NCBI GenBank assembly: GCA_033398695.1 | Contig: CM065815.1 | Coordinates: 8,240,501-8,304,500, forward strand | Direction: 5' to 3' | Source: Orobanche coerulescens | Taxonomy: Eukaryota; Streptophyta; Magnoliopsida; Lamiales; Orobanchaceae | Length of the DNA stretch: 64,000 nt | Part shown: piece after piece, positions 31,332-41,561 of the stretch | How the letters are laid out: every line of letters begins with the position of its first letter | Numbering within the stretch: the stretch's first letter is position 1 | Made by a program: the position numbers and the translations under genes | Notes under the pieces: generated by a model | The model's database searches: none | What the model saw: only the letters and a program-made list of their open reading frames with translations | Told to the model about the DNA's origin: nothing

Positions 31332-33970
31332 TGTAACACCCCCAATCCGCTCGGGGATATTACACGCCGTAGAACCCTTCCTCAAGGATCTACCAGTGGT
31401 AACGACATATAACAACTCAACCATGCCTTTAAGGCTAAAATGACTCGATGGACCGATTTGGTCTTTCAACAAATACATACAACTCAAATACAATTCATGC
31501 CACGCAGGGTCAAAATACAATAAACTCCCGTCTAACGGGAAAAGATCTTCGGCGGAAAAGAAAATACAACTAGACCAATACGACATCAACGGATCCTCGT
31601 GTGATTAGTATCGTTCATCTTTCATCATCCTTCGTGTCGACACGTGTTATGCTCCAAAACCCGAATGCAAAATAGACATCCACCCCGAATACTGGGGTTA
31701 GCAAACTCCACCGTTTTGCTAGTGCAAATACAAAGTGCAAATACGAGCCATACAATTCACATTCCACGAATAACAATAACCAGAATCCTCAAAGATCCAA
31801 ACGAAGCGAAAAGTACTTCTCGAGGCAAGGGTTTGAGAAAAACCTTTAAAAATCGAAATACCATAAATCAATGGAAATAATTTATAAGACGGTTTAGAAT
31901 GCCATCGAGAGTTTTAATAGAAAACCATTTAGGATTATCAAATCCTACTTTTCAAAATCCACAAGACAAAAGGGGTCACCGCCCCAAATCTTTACTTTCC
32001 GAAAAATGATATTTACCAACCCGTTGGGATTTTAGCCCCAAATCCATAAAACGACTTTTACAAAACCATTGGGATTTTAGCCCCAAATCTCATCAACTCA
32101 CAGTACACAAGAACGACCACAAGGCTCGTCTCCCAACATCAAAATCCACAAATAAAGGATTTAAAACAAACAACAAAATACTCTAGTGCCATCCTAGCCA
32201 AGTAGGCCAAACGAACAACTTACCTCTTACACACTTAGTCAATGCATGCAATCATGAAAACCGTTCAAAAGCACTCATTTCCGGAAATGCCAATGATCAA
32301 ACCACATTTGTAAAATGCACCACAATTAACCGCGGACCCACAGCTTCGTGGATCCCTGCCGAGACCCCGTCGGATCTAACCCACAGTGGTTAAAAGCAAG
32401 CTCGCGGTTCCACAGCTTCGTGGAGCCCTACCGAGACCCCGTCGGATCTAACCCGCAGTGAGCATACACACACACACGTTACTCATGCAATACTAACATG
32501 CTAAGAATGTAAGTTCATTAAGAATACTCACTAGAGATGGCCATTAACTCGACACCATTATCAAACTCTTCAAAACACAATAACAAGATTAAATGCGGAA
32601 TACACGATTCCATAACTTTAAACAAGAGGAGTATCATCATTAAATCCTTCAACGTTCAAAATAATCAAATCATAATCAATTCCCAAAACACACCGTTCAC
32701 AAAACACACACGCATTTGAAAGAAATCCTTTAACGAGGCCAAACCGAAATCTTTTGAAACTTCGTTTCAAACAACCAAACAAACACACTAATACGATCAC
32801 CGATCATCATATCCACAAAATAAGAAAAGTATGGGCAAGGTACTTGCCTCGATATCACGAGCAATGGAAAAGTGAACGGATACGGCCGGGTAGCCCTCAA
32901 ATCCCCGAACACTATCTAGAACGCGATAACACCGAAATTACTACGGGAAAACACCACATGAATCATCAATCACCAACGGAATTCAACATCGGAATCATCG
33001 AGCACCTATAATCCTCCGTAAGGAATAATAAAACATGATTACGACGAGAATCAAGGCCGAAAACAACGGAAATCCCAACAAACTATCAAAGGGAACTCAT
33101 TCGAACATTTAATCGAACATTAAATGTTCAAGACCCTTCAAGAACAAAGAAATCACCTTTGGTCGAGCAGACCAAAGATATGAGTATCAATCCCGAGAAC
33201 AAGCTCAAAACAACGTTTATACAACAACTTCTTGATCAAAACCGGATTGGAATCGAACTCAAAAAGGAAAATCCCCAAATCTACAAAAACAAGGGTTCAA
33301 GCCACAATACCTTGATTTGGATGAAGGATTCAAGTAGAGGTCGAAAATCTTCAACAAGACTTGAGGAGGATGATCTCTACAAGTTTTGGAGCACTCAAAT
33401 CGCCCAAAATCGCCATCAAATCGCCTAATATGAAGGAGGAAGAAGAGAGGAGAAAAATGAAGTTTTCTCTCTCGCAAATCTATAAAAAGCGAGAAAAAGC
33501 CCGTGTGCGCGGCACAGGATGAGTGTGCCACGGCCCAGGGCCACCAAAAATGCCCAGGAATTAGCTTAGTGCCGCGCGGCTGAGTGTGCCGCGGCACAGT
33601 CTGACCTCCTTCAACACCAAAAAGGCACACCGTGCGATTTCGCTATTTCGACCATAACTCCTTAAATGCGGACTCCGATTGACTCACCGTTTGAACCATT
33701 GGAAAGCTAACTTGATTCTATATAACGTTGCAAAGATTCAGAATTTTTGGAATTTCCAAGAATTAATGGTGACTTTACAAAGTCGAACTCCCACGTGAAA
33801 AAGTCGATTAAGGACACGGAACTCAACCAAACGACACCGAAACGAACTCGGATGACAAAAAGTGCAGAATTAATCATTCTCGGAATGACAAAACGGTCAT
33901 GATAGAGTTGTCAAAATGAACTTCCTCCGAAAAAAGAAAATTACCGAAATTCAAAATTGCGGATATTACA
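31332..33970 (-). repeat. 5' LTR of the LARD (2639 bp)
   Basis: Partner of 26079-28734. Long blocks (for example 31880-32520) are almost identical to the other LTR. Differences are clustered, for instance at 31330-31660 and 33150-33210. The palindrome seen in the other LTR has lost a base here (GTGCGCGGCAC near 33515). Confidence 0.93.
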
Positions 33971-34284
33971 ATGGTAAGGAGTCCCAATAGATATCTTCTT
34001 TCCAATATTAGGACTCCTCCTAATATTAAGACTCTATTAATATCAACTTAGTCCATGAAAAGGTTGATATTGCACTTACTACCAAAATCCCAAACTAAGA
34101 AATTGGGCTCCTTTTTGAATTAATTATTTCCCGTGTTTAAGATATTCCATGTCCATTAATTAATTTAAGCTACTGACAGCTTTTAATTAATTAATATATT
34201 ATACATGAGTATACCACTCGACCTTTATTATTATATCGTAAAATTAATTCCACCTGCAGGGTTTAATATAATAATCCTTTCGAG
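33971..34284 (-). mobile_element. Copia A LTR fragment, 5'-ward piece
   Basis: Reverse complement of about 53110-53420 of the copia A LTR (CACTCGAAAGGATTATTATA, CCTGCAGGTGGAATTAATTT). It continues across the LARD into 25942-26078. At 34284 it stops abruptly within the LTR and joins copia integrase sequence. Confidence 0.85.
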
Positions 34285-34750
34285 TGCCTCAAGAAAAGTC
34301 TTTTCCTGACCACACTCTATGTGGAACATCACCACCCAGAGGAGTTGATGGAGAAAGGTTGATTAAGTCGGCTGCAGTCCTCATAGCTTCACCCCAAAAT
34401 GATTTTGGCAATTTTGAATGCGATAACATACATATAATTCTTTCACAAATTGTCCTTTTCATCCTTTCGGCAATGCCATTATGCTGAGGGGTCTTTGGAA
34501 CGCTTTTCTCAAGCTTGATACCATAGTTCTTATAGTGTTGTTCAAACGGGCCTTGGTATTCACCCCCGTTGTCTGCACGAACACATTTTAGTGTCCTTCC
34601 CGTTTCTCTCTCAACTTTTGTTTGAAAATGCTTAAAGACCTATAATGTTTGGTCTTTTGTTTTCAAAGCAAAGCACCACACTTTTCTCGAAACATCGTCA
34701 ATGAAAGTGACGAAGTACAATGCACCACCAAGAGTCCTGTCTTTTCCTCA
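34285..34750 (-). pseudogene. Copia C integrase core fragment
   Basis: The minus strand encodes the DDE core of a Ty1/copia integrase: FVTFIDDVSRKVWCFALKTK, CVRADNGGEYQGPF, PKTPQHNGIAERM, then LPKSFWGEAMRTAADLINLS and GGDVPHRVWSGKDF. The three acidic positions (FIDD, RADNG, IAERM) are visible. There is one in-frame TAG at 34640-34642 where QVFKHF would be usual. The fragment breaks at 34285 against copia A LTR. It probably belongs with the reverse transcriptase piece at 38075, now in opposite orientation. Confidence 0.85.
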
Positions 34751-34994
34751 TGATATCTCTCGAATACAAAAATATCTCAAGTATTTAACTTGGAATGACT
34801 AAGAAAATAGGAAACACTCTTTTTGAGAGAGATAGAAAAATACTCTATATTTTCTCTCGTTTTCTTCTTTCAATACTCTCTATTTTCTTTCTCTTTATAT
34901 TGCACTCTTCTGCACTTTTTCTTGCACTCCATTCTCCTCTGCGAAATGAGCTCTATTTGGGCTGCAAAATTCTCCATTCAATAACCAGCCAGTC
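34751..34994 (-). other. Pyrimidine-rich link between copia C LTR piece and integrase
   Basis: On the minus strand this is A/G-rich (AGAGAAAGAAAATAGAGAG) and includes a TATA-like ATATAAAGAG, so it may be a diverged remainder of the LTR. No gag is present between LTR and integrase, so a deletion is implied. Confidence 0.45.
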
Positions 34995-35267
34995 ACAACT
35001 TTTGAAGAGAAGCCGCAATGTTGAGAAAATGAGTATTTTTTCCTCATGTTCTAGTTGCAATGCCCCTATAATTTCAAAGTTTTGCTTCTTTTTTTTTCCT
35101 TTTTTTTTTCTTTTCGGCTACCTAATTTTGACTAAGTTTGGCAAAGGCTTTTGTCCTTTTTTTTTTCTTTCCTCCAACTTGCCGATCATTTTTCAATTTT
35201 TCCATTCCATAATATCGGCCCAATTGACCAAGTTGGCCACCCCACATGTGATGGACCATACCTAACA
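34995..35267 (-). mobile_element. Copia C LTR, first ~270 bp
   Basis: On the minus strand it starts TGTTAGGTATGGTCCATC and matches the first part of the complete LTR at 39485-40412 (GGGGTGGCCAACTTGGTCAA, AACATTGCGGCTTCT). Homology ends near 34995. It lies in opposite orientation to the other LTR of the same family. Confidence 0.85.
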
Positions 35268-35635
35268 TGAAGTACATAATTAAACTACACCAAAATACAA
35301 AATAGCCTGTATGAAATAAAGAGATGATATTGATACCTATACTCCTTGATTGTGGAGCTCTTCTCATCCAGCATTGCATTGGTCTCGTCATTATGGTCAG
35401 AAAATATCACTCACAGCAAAAATGATAACAAAGAAATCCCTTTAAAAAAATTCTCCAATTACGATTAATACTTGGGTCTATTTTGAAACTAGAGTTGAAA
35501 CGATATTCTATTTTTTTATTGTATATTAGAGAGATAATGTCAATTTTTGTATAATTTATTTTGCATCATACAAGATTATAATGTCTATTTACGTGCCACC
35601 TCAGTAAAAATAAATCTTAAATATCGGAGATGCTC
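35268..35635. other. Intergenic, no clear feature
   Basis: AT-rich DNA. Its right end (ATATCGGAGATGCTCTAA) resembles the ends of some plant MITEs, but no matching left end was found. Confidence 0.4.
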
Positions 35636-35638
35636 TAA

Positions 35639-36219
35639 GGGGGAGGGAGTGGGGCTCGGGTAGTGAATCGGTTAGGTATACCCGACCGGCAACACCGCCC
35701 CGTGGGGCTCGGGTAGTGAAAATCGGCTAGCAATTCGGCTTCCAAGCCCGATCGGTGTGTGTGTGTGTGTGTTTTTCTTTTTTTTTTCTTTTTGAAAAAA
35801 CGACCGTTAAATAAATAAATAGAAAAAATTCAAGAACCCAACGGTTCCAAGCCCAGCGGAGTTACTAGACGAAGTTCTCCATGACCGACTTCGATATGAT
35901 CTCACGGAGCACGTAGCACGTCAATACTTGCCGCATATCGATGATTAGTGGGTTTTTTATTTTAATCTAGTTATTTTTAAGTATTATGTTATGTTTCTTT
36001 TTTTTAAGTATTATGTAATATTTTTTTTAATGAAATGTTATGTTTTTATTTTAAATATTGTATGTGATTTTATGTATGAAAAAAAAATCGGGTATTAGGT
36101 GACCACTCCCTCCACTTAGAGTAATGTTAGGGTAAAATTGGGTAGTTTTGAGTTGGAAGGTTTTTATTGAATAGAGGTGATGTGACGCCTAGGGTATTAG
36201 GTGACCACTCCCTCCTCCC
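35639..36219. mobile_element. PIF/Harbinger-like element (581 bp) with TAA duplication
   Basis: Left end GGGGGAGGGAGTGGGGC mirrors right end CCACTCCCTCCTCCC. TAA flanks both ends (35636-35638 and 36220-36222), the usual three-base target of PIF/Harbinger elements. Inside at about 35855-35949 a short open stretch reads LHDRLRYDLTEHVARQYL followed by a stop. It resembles the C-terminal tail of plant Harbinger-type transposases, which is a tentative family inference. A (GT)n run is at about 35755-35772. The terminal motif is partly repeated internally near 36100. Confidence 0.7.
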
Positions 36220-36222
36220 TAA

Positions 36223-36387
36223 GAAAGTGACTTGACGCTCCAATGCCTATATGGCATGTGCATGTGGTATTTTCCAATGCATAATTCAAAAAAGGAAACC
36301 AAACCCCACATAAGCATCGGAGCTCCGAGTTTCTTAATTCTTGGAACTAAAATAAAATAAAAATCTTAAGCCGCTATTATCATCCAA
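36223..36387. other. Flank of tRNA-Cys, no feature
   Basis: Plain AT-rich sequence. The last ~25 bp (AAGCCGCTATTATCATCCAAG) is weakly similar to the flank of the second tRNA-Cys copy. Confidence 0.4.
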
Positions 36388-36459
36388 GGGTCCATAGCTC
36401 AGTGGTAGAGCAATTGACTGCAGATCAATAGGTCACCGGTTCGAATCCGGTTGGGCCCT
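36388..36459 (+). tRNA. trnC-GCA: tRNA-Cys (GCA), copy 1
   Basis: A 72-nt cloverleaf: acceptor GGGTCCA pairs with TGGGCCC (one G-T pair), D-arm AGCTCAGTGGTAGAGC, anticodon loop CTGCAGA with GCA at 36420-36422, and T-arm CCGGTTCGAATCCGG. Internal A box (TAGCTCAGTGG) and B box (GGTTCGAATCC) are intact. A T-rich stretch follows as a Pol III terminator. It is of nuclear cytosolic type, not plastid or mitochondrial. A second, inverted copy lies at 42746-42817. Confidence 0.95.
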
Positions 36460-36637
36460 TTATTTTTTTTGTCTTTTATTCCTTTTACTTTGTTTCAGCT
36501 CAGCGGGGGTAGGAGGAACCGCACAAAGCTTCTTCGTCCTTTTTTTTTTTTAAATTTTTTTTTTTTGCTCGTGTTTTCTTTTTGGTTCTTTTCATATTTT
36601 TATGATTAAATTGAATTAATGGAGAAATATCATTTTC

Positions 36638-36745
36638 CAAGTACAAACTGTATTTTTTTTTTATAATGAAGTACAAACTGTTTTTTTTTATAATGAAGTA
36701 CAAATTGTATTTTTTTTTATAATGAAGTACAAACTGTATTTCAAT
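36638..36745. repeat. Four short tandem units of ~28 bp
   Basis: AAGTACAAACTG followed by a T-run and ATAATG is repeated at about 36639, 36668, 36694 and 36724. The partner block at 42480-42560 has one or two units only, so the array expanded after the duplication or contracted in the partner. Confidence 0.75.
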
Positions 36746-37285
36746 ACCCAAAATTGGGGTTGAGAATTTTCAAACCAAAACTTACGGAACCAGATGGGAC
36801 CTGATCGAAATTCTAGATTCGCTTCAATTTTACATATTGAAAAATATGTGTTTTTTTGGAGCCAAACCCAAATTTGAAATTCGGGTTCGGGTTTAGGTAG
36901 AGTAAAAAGAATCATAAAACCGCAAATTTATCTATTTACTTGTTTGTTTGAATATTAATTAATTTATAAAAAGAAAATGAAAAATCCTATAAATATACCG
37001 TCTTAATTTATTTATTCAAATTCAAATTACTTTTTTACTACATTTTGTTTGATACTTTGATTTTATCAACTAAACATTCAACATTGTATATGCACTATCT
37101 TATTTTCAATTGGATCCTGTCAAAATTCGGTTTTGAATTTTTTTTGGCAAGAATCGAGAACCTGACTTGTGTATTTTGAATTTGGTTCCATATTTTTTTC
37201 CATTTGGAACCGAGCTCAAATTTTCGGTTCGGTTCTGGCGACATTTCGATTTTACCTTTTACCTATCTACATGAATTTATTCAAC

Positions 37286-37407
37286 CTGGAACCTGACAAT
37301 AAGACGAAATCGGCCTATCCCCAATCCAAGTATCGTCCCAAAAAATGACCTCCTCGCAGCCACGACCAAGAGTCCAGGGAATGAACTCCTGAGCCTCAAT
37401 ACCCATG
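37286..37407 (-). mobile_element. LINE fragment, copy 4 (~120 bp stub)
   Basis: The minus strand encodes GIEAQEF, EEVIFWDDTWIGDRP, the first ~40 codons of the LINE unit seen at 5075 and 25941. It starts at the same 5' point (ATGGGTATTGAGGCTCAGG) and is cut after about 120 bp. It abuts a copia A LTR fragment. Confidence 0.85.
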
Positions 37408-38074
37408 CGGAGGAGTATACCACTCGACCTTTATTATTATATCGGAAAATTAATTCCACCTGCAGGGTTTAATATAATAATCCTTTCGAATGACTCAAGG
37501 GGCGTGATCAACCCGACTGGTCGGGACACGATTTCTAGCTATAATATTAATTATCATATAAATAATAATATTGCCCAAAATATCGAGCATATTGAGTCAA
37601 TCATTGTGGCTCTCACCCATGATAAATCAAAGCAATAAATATTAAATATAATTAAATATTAATCACTAGAATTAGAAAATAATAATTGTCCGAGCTGTAC
37701 GTTCTTCTTATAGTCAGGACAGAAAAATCTATCTCACCTCGATCCTGTTCAACGTATACCGAATACGCTAATATACGCTAATGGTCAAGACTAACCAATC
37801 TCAAGCATATACTACAACCTCTCACATAACGGTCTAATGTTATATAAGTTGTGAACTAAATATTTCTATATAAGGAACCAATAATGTGATCTTCTGTGTG
37901 ACACGACACACCACATTATCTACAATATAAAGTAATTTAGACTACATTTGCATAACCATAGCGTGAATAAATATGCAAAACATGTGATAAATGAATTAAA
38001 TATTCTCATAGATAAAGACCGGGAAATTAGGTAATACAAGCATAAAGTATGGTTTGACGTATACAACCCTAACA
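37408..38074 (-). mobile_element. Copia A LTR fragment, first ~665 bp
   Basis: On the minus strand it begins at the true LTR terminus TGTTAGGGTTGTATACGTCA (38074) and matches 52531-53195 of the complete LTR. It stops at GTGGTATACTC, then a few bases lead into the LINE stub. It overlaps the other LTR fragment (33971-34284) by about 85 bp of LTR sequence, so the two are separate copies and not halves of one. Confidence 0.88.
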
Positions 38075-39484
38075 CATAGCTCACAACCAAGGTATAAAGC
38101 GAGACTGGTTATGAAGGGTTTCAGTCAAAAGAAGGGTGTCTATTTTGAAGAGATTTTCTCACCAGTGGTGAATATATCCTCAATCATAGTTGTTCTCGCA
38201 ATTGCTGCCAGTTTATATCTCGAGATTGAACAACTTGATGTGAAGACCGCATTTCTACATGGAGATTTAGACAAATAAATCTACATGGACCAACCAGAAA
38301 GTTTCAAAATCAAAGGAAAAGAGAACCTTGTATGCAAATTGAAGAAGAGCTTGTATGGCTTGAAACAAGCTCCTAGACAATGGTACATGAAGTTTGAGTC
38401 CTTCATGACTAACCATGGTTACACGAGAACTACCTCAGATCATTGTGTTTTCATCAAAAAGTTCACAGGAGATGAATTTATCATACTGTTACTCTACGTT
38501 GATGATATGCTGATTGTAGGCCATGATGCGAGTAAAATTGATAAACTGAAGAAAGAGCTAAGTAAGTCTTTTGCGATGAAAGACTTAGGCGCAGCGCAGC
38601 TAAGCAAATCCTTGGAATAAAGATATTCAGGGTAGGGAAAACAAGATGCTCTGGTTATCTCAAGAACAATACATTGAGAAAGTTCTTGAAAGATTCAATA
38701 TGAGCAAGTCGAAGCCAGTCAGCACTCCACTTGCAGGACACATGAAACTCAGTTCAGCACAGTGCCCCACAAGTGAGACAGAGAAGAATGAAATGCAAAA
38801 GATACCATATGCTTCCGCAATAGGTAGTCAATGTATGCTATAGTATGCACTAGACCAGATATATCCCATGCAGTTGGTGTTGTTAGTCGTTTTCGTTCCA
38901 ATCCAGGAAAGGAACACTAGGAAGCAGTGAAATGGATATTATGATATCTTAGAGGCACTTCGAGATCTTGTCTGAAGTTCGGCGAAAACCATGTCCTACT
39001 AGAAGGATATACGGATGCAGATATGACTGGTGATATTGATTCCAGGAAATCCACATCAGGGTACATGATGAGACTTGCAGGGGAAGCTATCTCGTGGCAA
39101 TCGAAACTTCAAAAATACGTGGCATTATCCACAATAGAAGCCGAGTACATAGCTGTAACGAAGGCGTACAAAGAAGGGTTGTGGTTAAAGAAATTTCTAC
39201 TGGAGTTGGGCTTGAAGCAAGAGAAGTACGTGCTTTACTGTGATAGTCAAAGCGTATTTCACCTGAGTAAGAATTCGAGTTTTCATTCAAAATCGAAGCA
39301 TATTGATGTGAGGTATCATTGGATTTGAGATGTGCTTGATGAAAAGCTTATGGAACTTGATAAAGTTCATACAGATGAGAATGGTGCGGATATGCTTACC
39401 AAGTCCTTACCCCGTGATAAGTTTGAGATATGCAAATGCAAAGCAAGCTTGGTCGAACCCCCACATGAGGTGGAGGGGGAGAAT
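38075..39484 (+). pseudogene. Copia C reverse transcriptase and RNase H remnant
   Basis: The frame enters in mid-domain with RYKARLVMKGFSQKKGVYFE, then SPVVNISSI, EQLDVKTAFLHGDL, a stop TAA at 38276-38278, LKKSLYGLKQAPRQWYMKF and the active-site LLYVDDMLIVG. After frame breaks at about 38600-39020 come CTRPDISHAVGVVSRF and the RNase H: YTDADMTGDIDSRKSTSGYM, SWQSKLQKYVALSTIEAEYI and YCDSQSVFHLSKN. A TGA at 39326-39328 replaces the usual Arg in WIRDVLD. The end ADMLTKSLPRDKFEIC leads into the polypurine tract. The 5' part of the element is missing here. Confidence 0.9.
39469..39483 (+). other. Polypurine tract of copia C
   Basis: GGTGGAGGGGGAGAA immediately precedes the 3' LTR start TGTTAGG. 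Confidence 0.85.
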
Positions 39485-40412
39485 TGTTAGGTATGGTCCA
39501 TACCATGTGGGGTGGCCAACTTGGTCAATTGGGCCGACATTATGGAATGGAAAAATTGAAAAATGATCGGCAAGTTTGAGGAAAGAAAAAAAAAGGACAA
39601 AAGCCTTTGCCAAACTTTGTCAAAGTTAGGGAGCCAAAAAGAAAAAAAAAAGAAAAAAAAAAGAAGCAAAATTTTGAAAATATAGGCATTGCATCTAGAA
39701 CATGAGGAAAAAATGAGCAGCATGTTGCTGCACGTAAACTCATTTTCTCAACATTGCGGCTTCTTTTCAAAAGTTGTGATTGTTAACGTACGTAAGAGTG
39801 TGCTGATAGCGTATGTAATGAGGGCACAGGAAGCTAACGGCTAGTTGGAAGAGAAATGGCTATAAATACCACATCCTTGGTATCAAACCATACAACAACT
39901 TCAAGAAAACGATTCAGTAATCATATATTGTTATATACATTATTGTTGTTGTGATATTGAGCTTATATTGATAGTTTGAGTGTTTATACATTCAACACAT
40001 ACACGAGAGGTAACAGAAAAGATACGATTGGATTCAGTGTTATTAGGATCAAAGATCCGACATTGTTAGAATCGCAATCGCTATCTTAGTGAGGTTTATC
40101 TAGTACCGATAGAAAGCTGGAGTGGTTGATTCCTTGTCCAATAGAAAAGGAAAATGGTTTAATTTGGACCGACAAAAAGACAAGTAAGAGAATGGTTGTA
40201 CTCGGACCGATAGAAGACGAGCTTGTAACGGTAATCCCTTGACCAATAGAAGAGAGGTGCAGAGGTTTATATCTTAAGTCTATAGAAAAAGATAACGAGA
40301 GAGGACGTAGGCACGTTTGGCCGAACCTCTATAAATCCTTGTGTCGATTTTATTTCCGCACTTTATATTTACGCTTCCGCACAACGACGCAAATACCTAT
40401 ATTGCTCCAACA
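39485..40412 (+). repeat. 3' LTR of copia C (928 bp)
   Basis: It starts TGTTAGGTATGGTCC and ends GCTCCAACA. A TATA-like GCTATAAATACC lies near 39860. Its first ~270 bp recur in reverse orientation at 34995-35267. No target duplication could be matched because the other end is rearranged. Confidence 0.85.
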
Positions 40413-41279
40413 CTCTCTTCATATGTACCAACTAAATATTGATTCACTTCCAATGTACCGAATCTTTTGTGTTGTATTCTACTCTCGTTTATAGCCATTG
40501 CCAAAACAAAAGCACAATAAACTAAAGATGAATCAAGCATAAATATTCACTACTCAATAATGTTTGTGACCCTACTGGCTTAGAATGATTTATGATATCC
40601 AACATGTTTGCTAAGCTTTTGATCGACATTGAAAAAATAATTGTGAACTTACTTAAAATTATGTAAGAGTTTCATGCATGTGTTGCTAAGCCTTCGACCA
40701 ACATCGACGAATAACCTACCAATATTACAGATTAAAACGCGGAAAGAAAATAGATCAGAACTATTTTATCTCATCTTTTCGTCAACTTATGAAACACTTG
40801 GTGGCCAGATATGATAGAATTATTATATAAAGATATCTAACACTAATTTTGGGACCAACTGACCATGCATAAACTACATATTTATACCATATACTTAATA
40901 GAAGTTGGGGAGACTTTCTAAACTGTGGCATGAATATGAATTTTATGACTACTAAACGGAAATTAGAAAATTCAATGCATGAGTACTTGATTGTACACGG
41001 AACTATATTGAACTCAAAATTGGTTATAGCATTTAATCTCTTAATTTTTGTTATAAAACTCAAAATTATAAAATTTTAAGACTTAATAACATTTAATTAA
41101 TGACATGAATCATTAAGACTAAATATTTAATATTGAGATTCAATCTTTTAGTATATAAGATTTGTTGCAAATATTTGAGTATTGAGTTACAAATTGGATT
41201 GGCATTTGGAAAAGAAAGAAGAAACGTAAAACAAAGCAAAAAAGATAAAAAAAAACATAAAAATCAGGTAAATTATTTC
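40413..41279. other. Intergenic, no recognised gene
   Basis: AT-rich sequence. A 93-codon minus frame (40782-41063) has no recognisable domain. Two related phrases, GCTAAGC(T/C)TT(C/T)GA(C/T)C(A/G)ACAT, occur near 40612 and 40686. Confidence 0.4.
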
Positions 41280-41561
41280 CTTTTTATAAATTAACAAATG
41301 AGTAAATTGGTAATTTGGATTTTTATGATTTTTTTACTGTACCTAGACCGAAACCCGAATTTTAAATTCGAATTCGGCTAAAAAAAATACATATGTTTCA
41401 ATATCTAAAATCAAACTGAAGCGAGATTTTCGGTCCGATCTCGACCGATTCCTCAGGTTAAATTCGAATTCGGCTCCAAAAAAATACATATTTTTCAATA
41501 TCTAGCGAAGCGAGAATTTCGGTCCGATCTCGACCGATTCCTCAGGTTTTGGTTTGAAATT

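Larger units (their letters stand above)
26079..33970 (-). mobile_element. Large non-coding LTR retroelement (LARD), 7.89 kb
   Basis: The two LTRs (26079-28734 and 31332-33970) are over 2.6 kb each, start TGTAACACCCCC and end ATATTACA. A perfect 5-bp duplication ATGGT flanks the element (26074-26078 and 33971-33975). The primer binding site next to the right LTR and the polypurine tract next to the left LTR give minus orientation. The 2597 bp internal region has no gag or pol, so it must rely on another element's proteins. It sits inside a copia A LTR fragment. Part of its LTR resembles the chromovirus at 14799, a possible helper family (inference). Confidence 0.93.
36388..37260 (+). repeat. 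Inverted duplicate block, copy 1 (tRNA-Cys plus downstream)
   Basis: The block matches 41280-41561 plus 42484-42830 in reverse orientation: tRNA-Cys, the AGCTCAGCGGGGGTAGGAGG segment, the TATTTTTATGATTAAATTGA segment and the CAAACCAAAACTTACGG/ATATTGAAAAATATGTG segment. Divergence is clear, so the duplication is not very recent. The partner copy has an extra ~0.9 kb insertion. Confidence 0.8.

Noticed and set aside
34284..34487. Plus-strand 67-codon frame
   Set aside because: It is the antisense shadow of the copia integrase coded on the minus strand at 34285-34750.
36388..36459. tRNA-Cys as a plastid-derived insertion
   Set aside because: The sequence is the cytosolic type (GGGTCCATAGCTCAG start); plastid trnC has a different acceptor and D-arm.
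39485..40412. Target-site duplication for copia C using 35268-35272 and 40413-40417
   Set aside because: The flanking bases do not match in either orientation, in line with a rearranged element.
40782..41063. 93-codon minus-strand frame as a gene
   Set aside because: AT-rich, no domain, no codon structure like the neighbouring genes, and no splice or start context supporting it.
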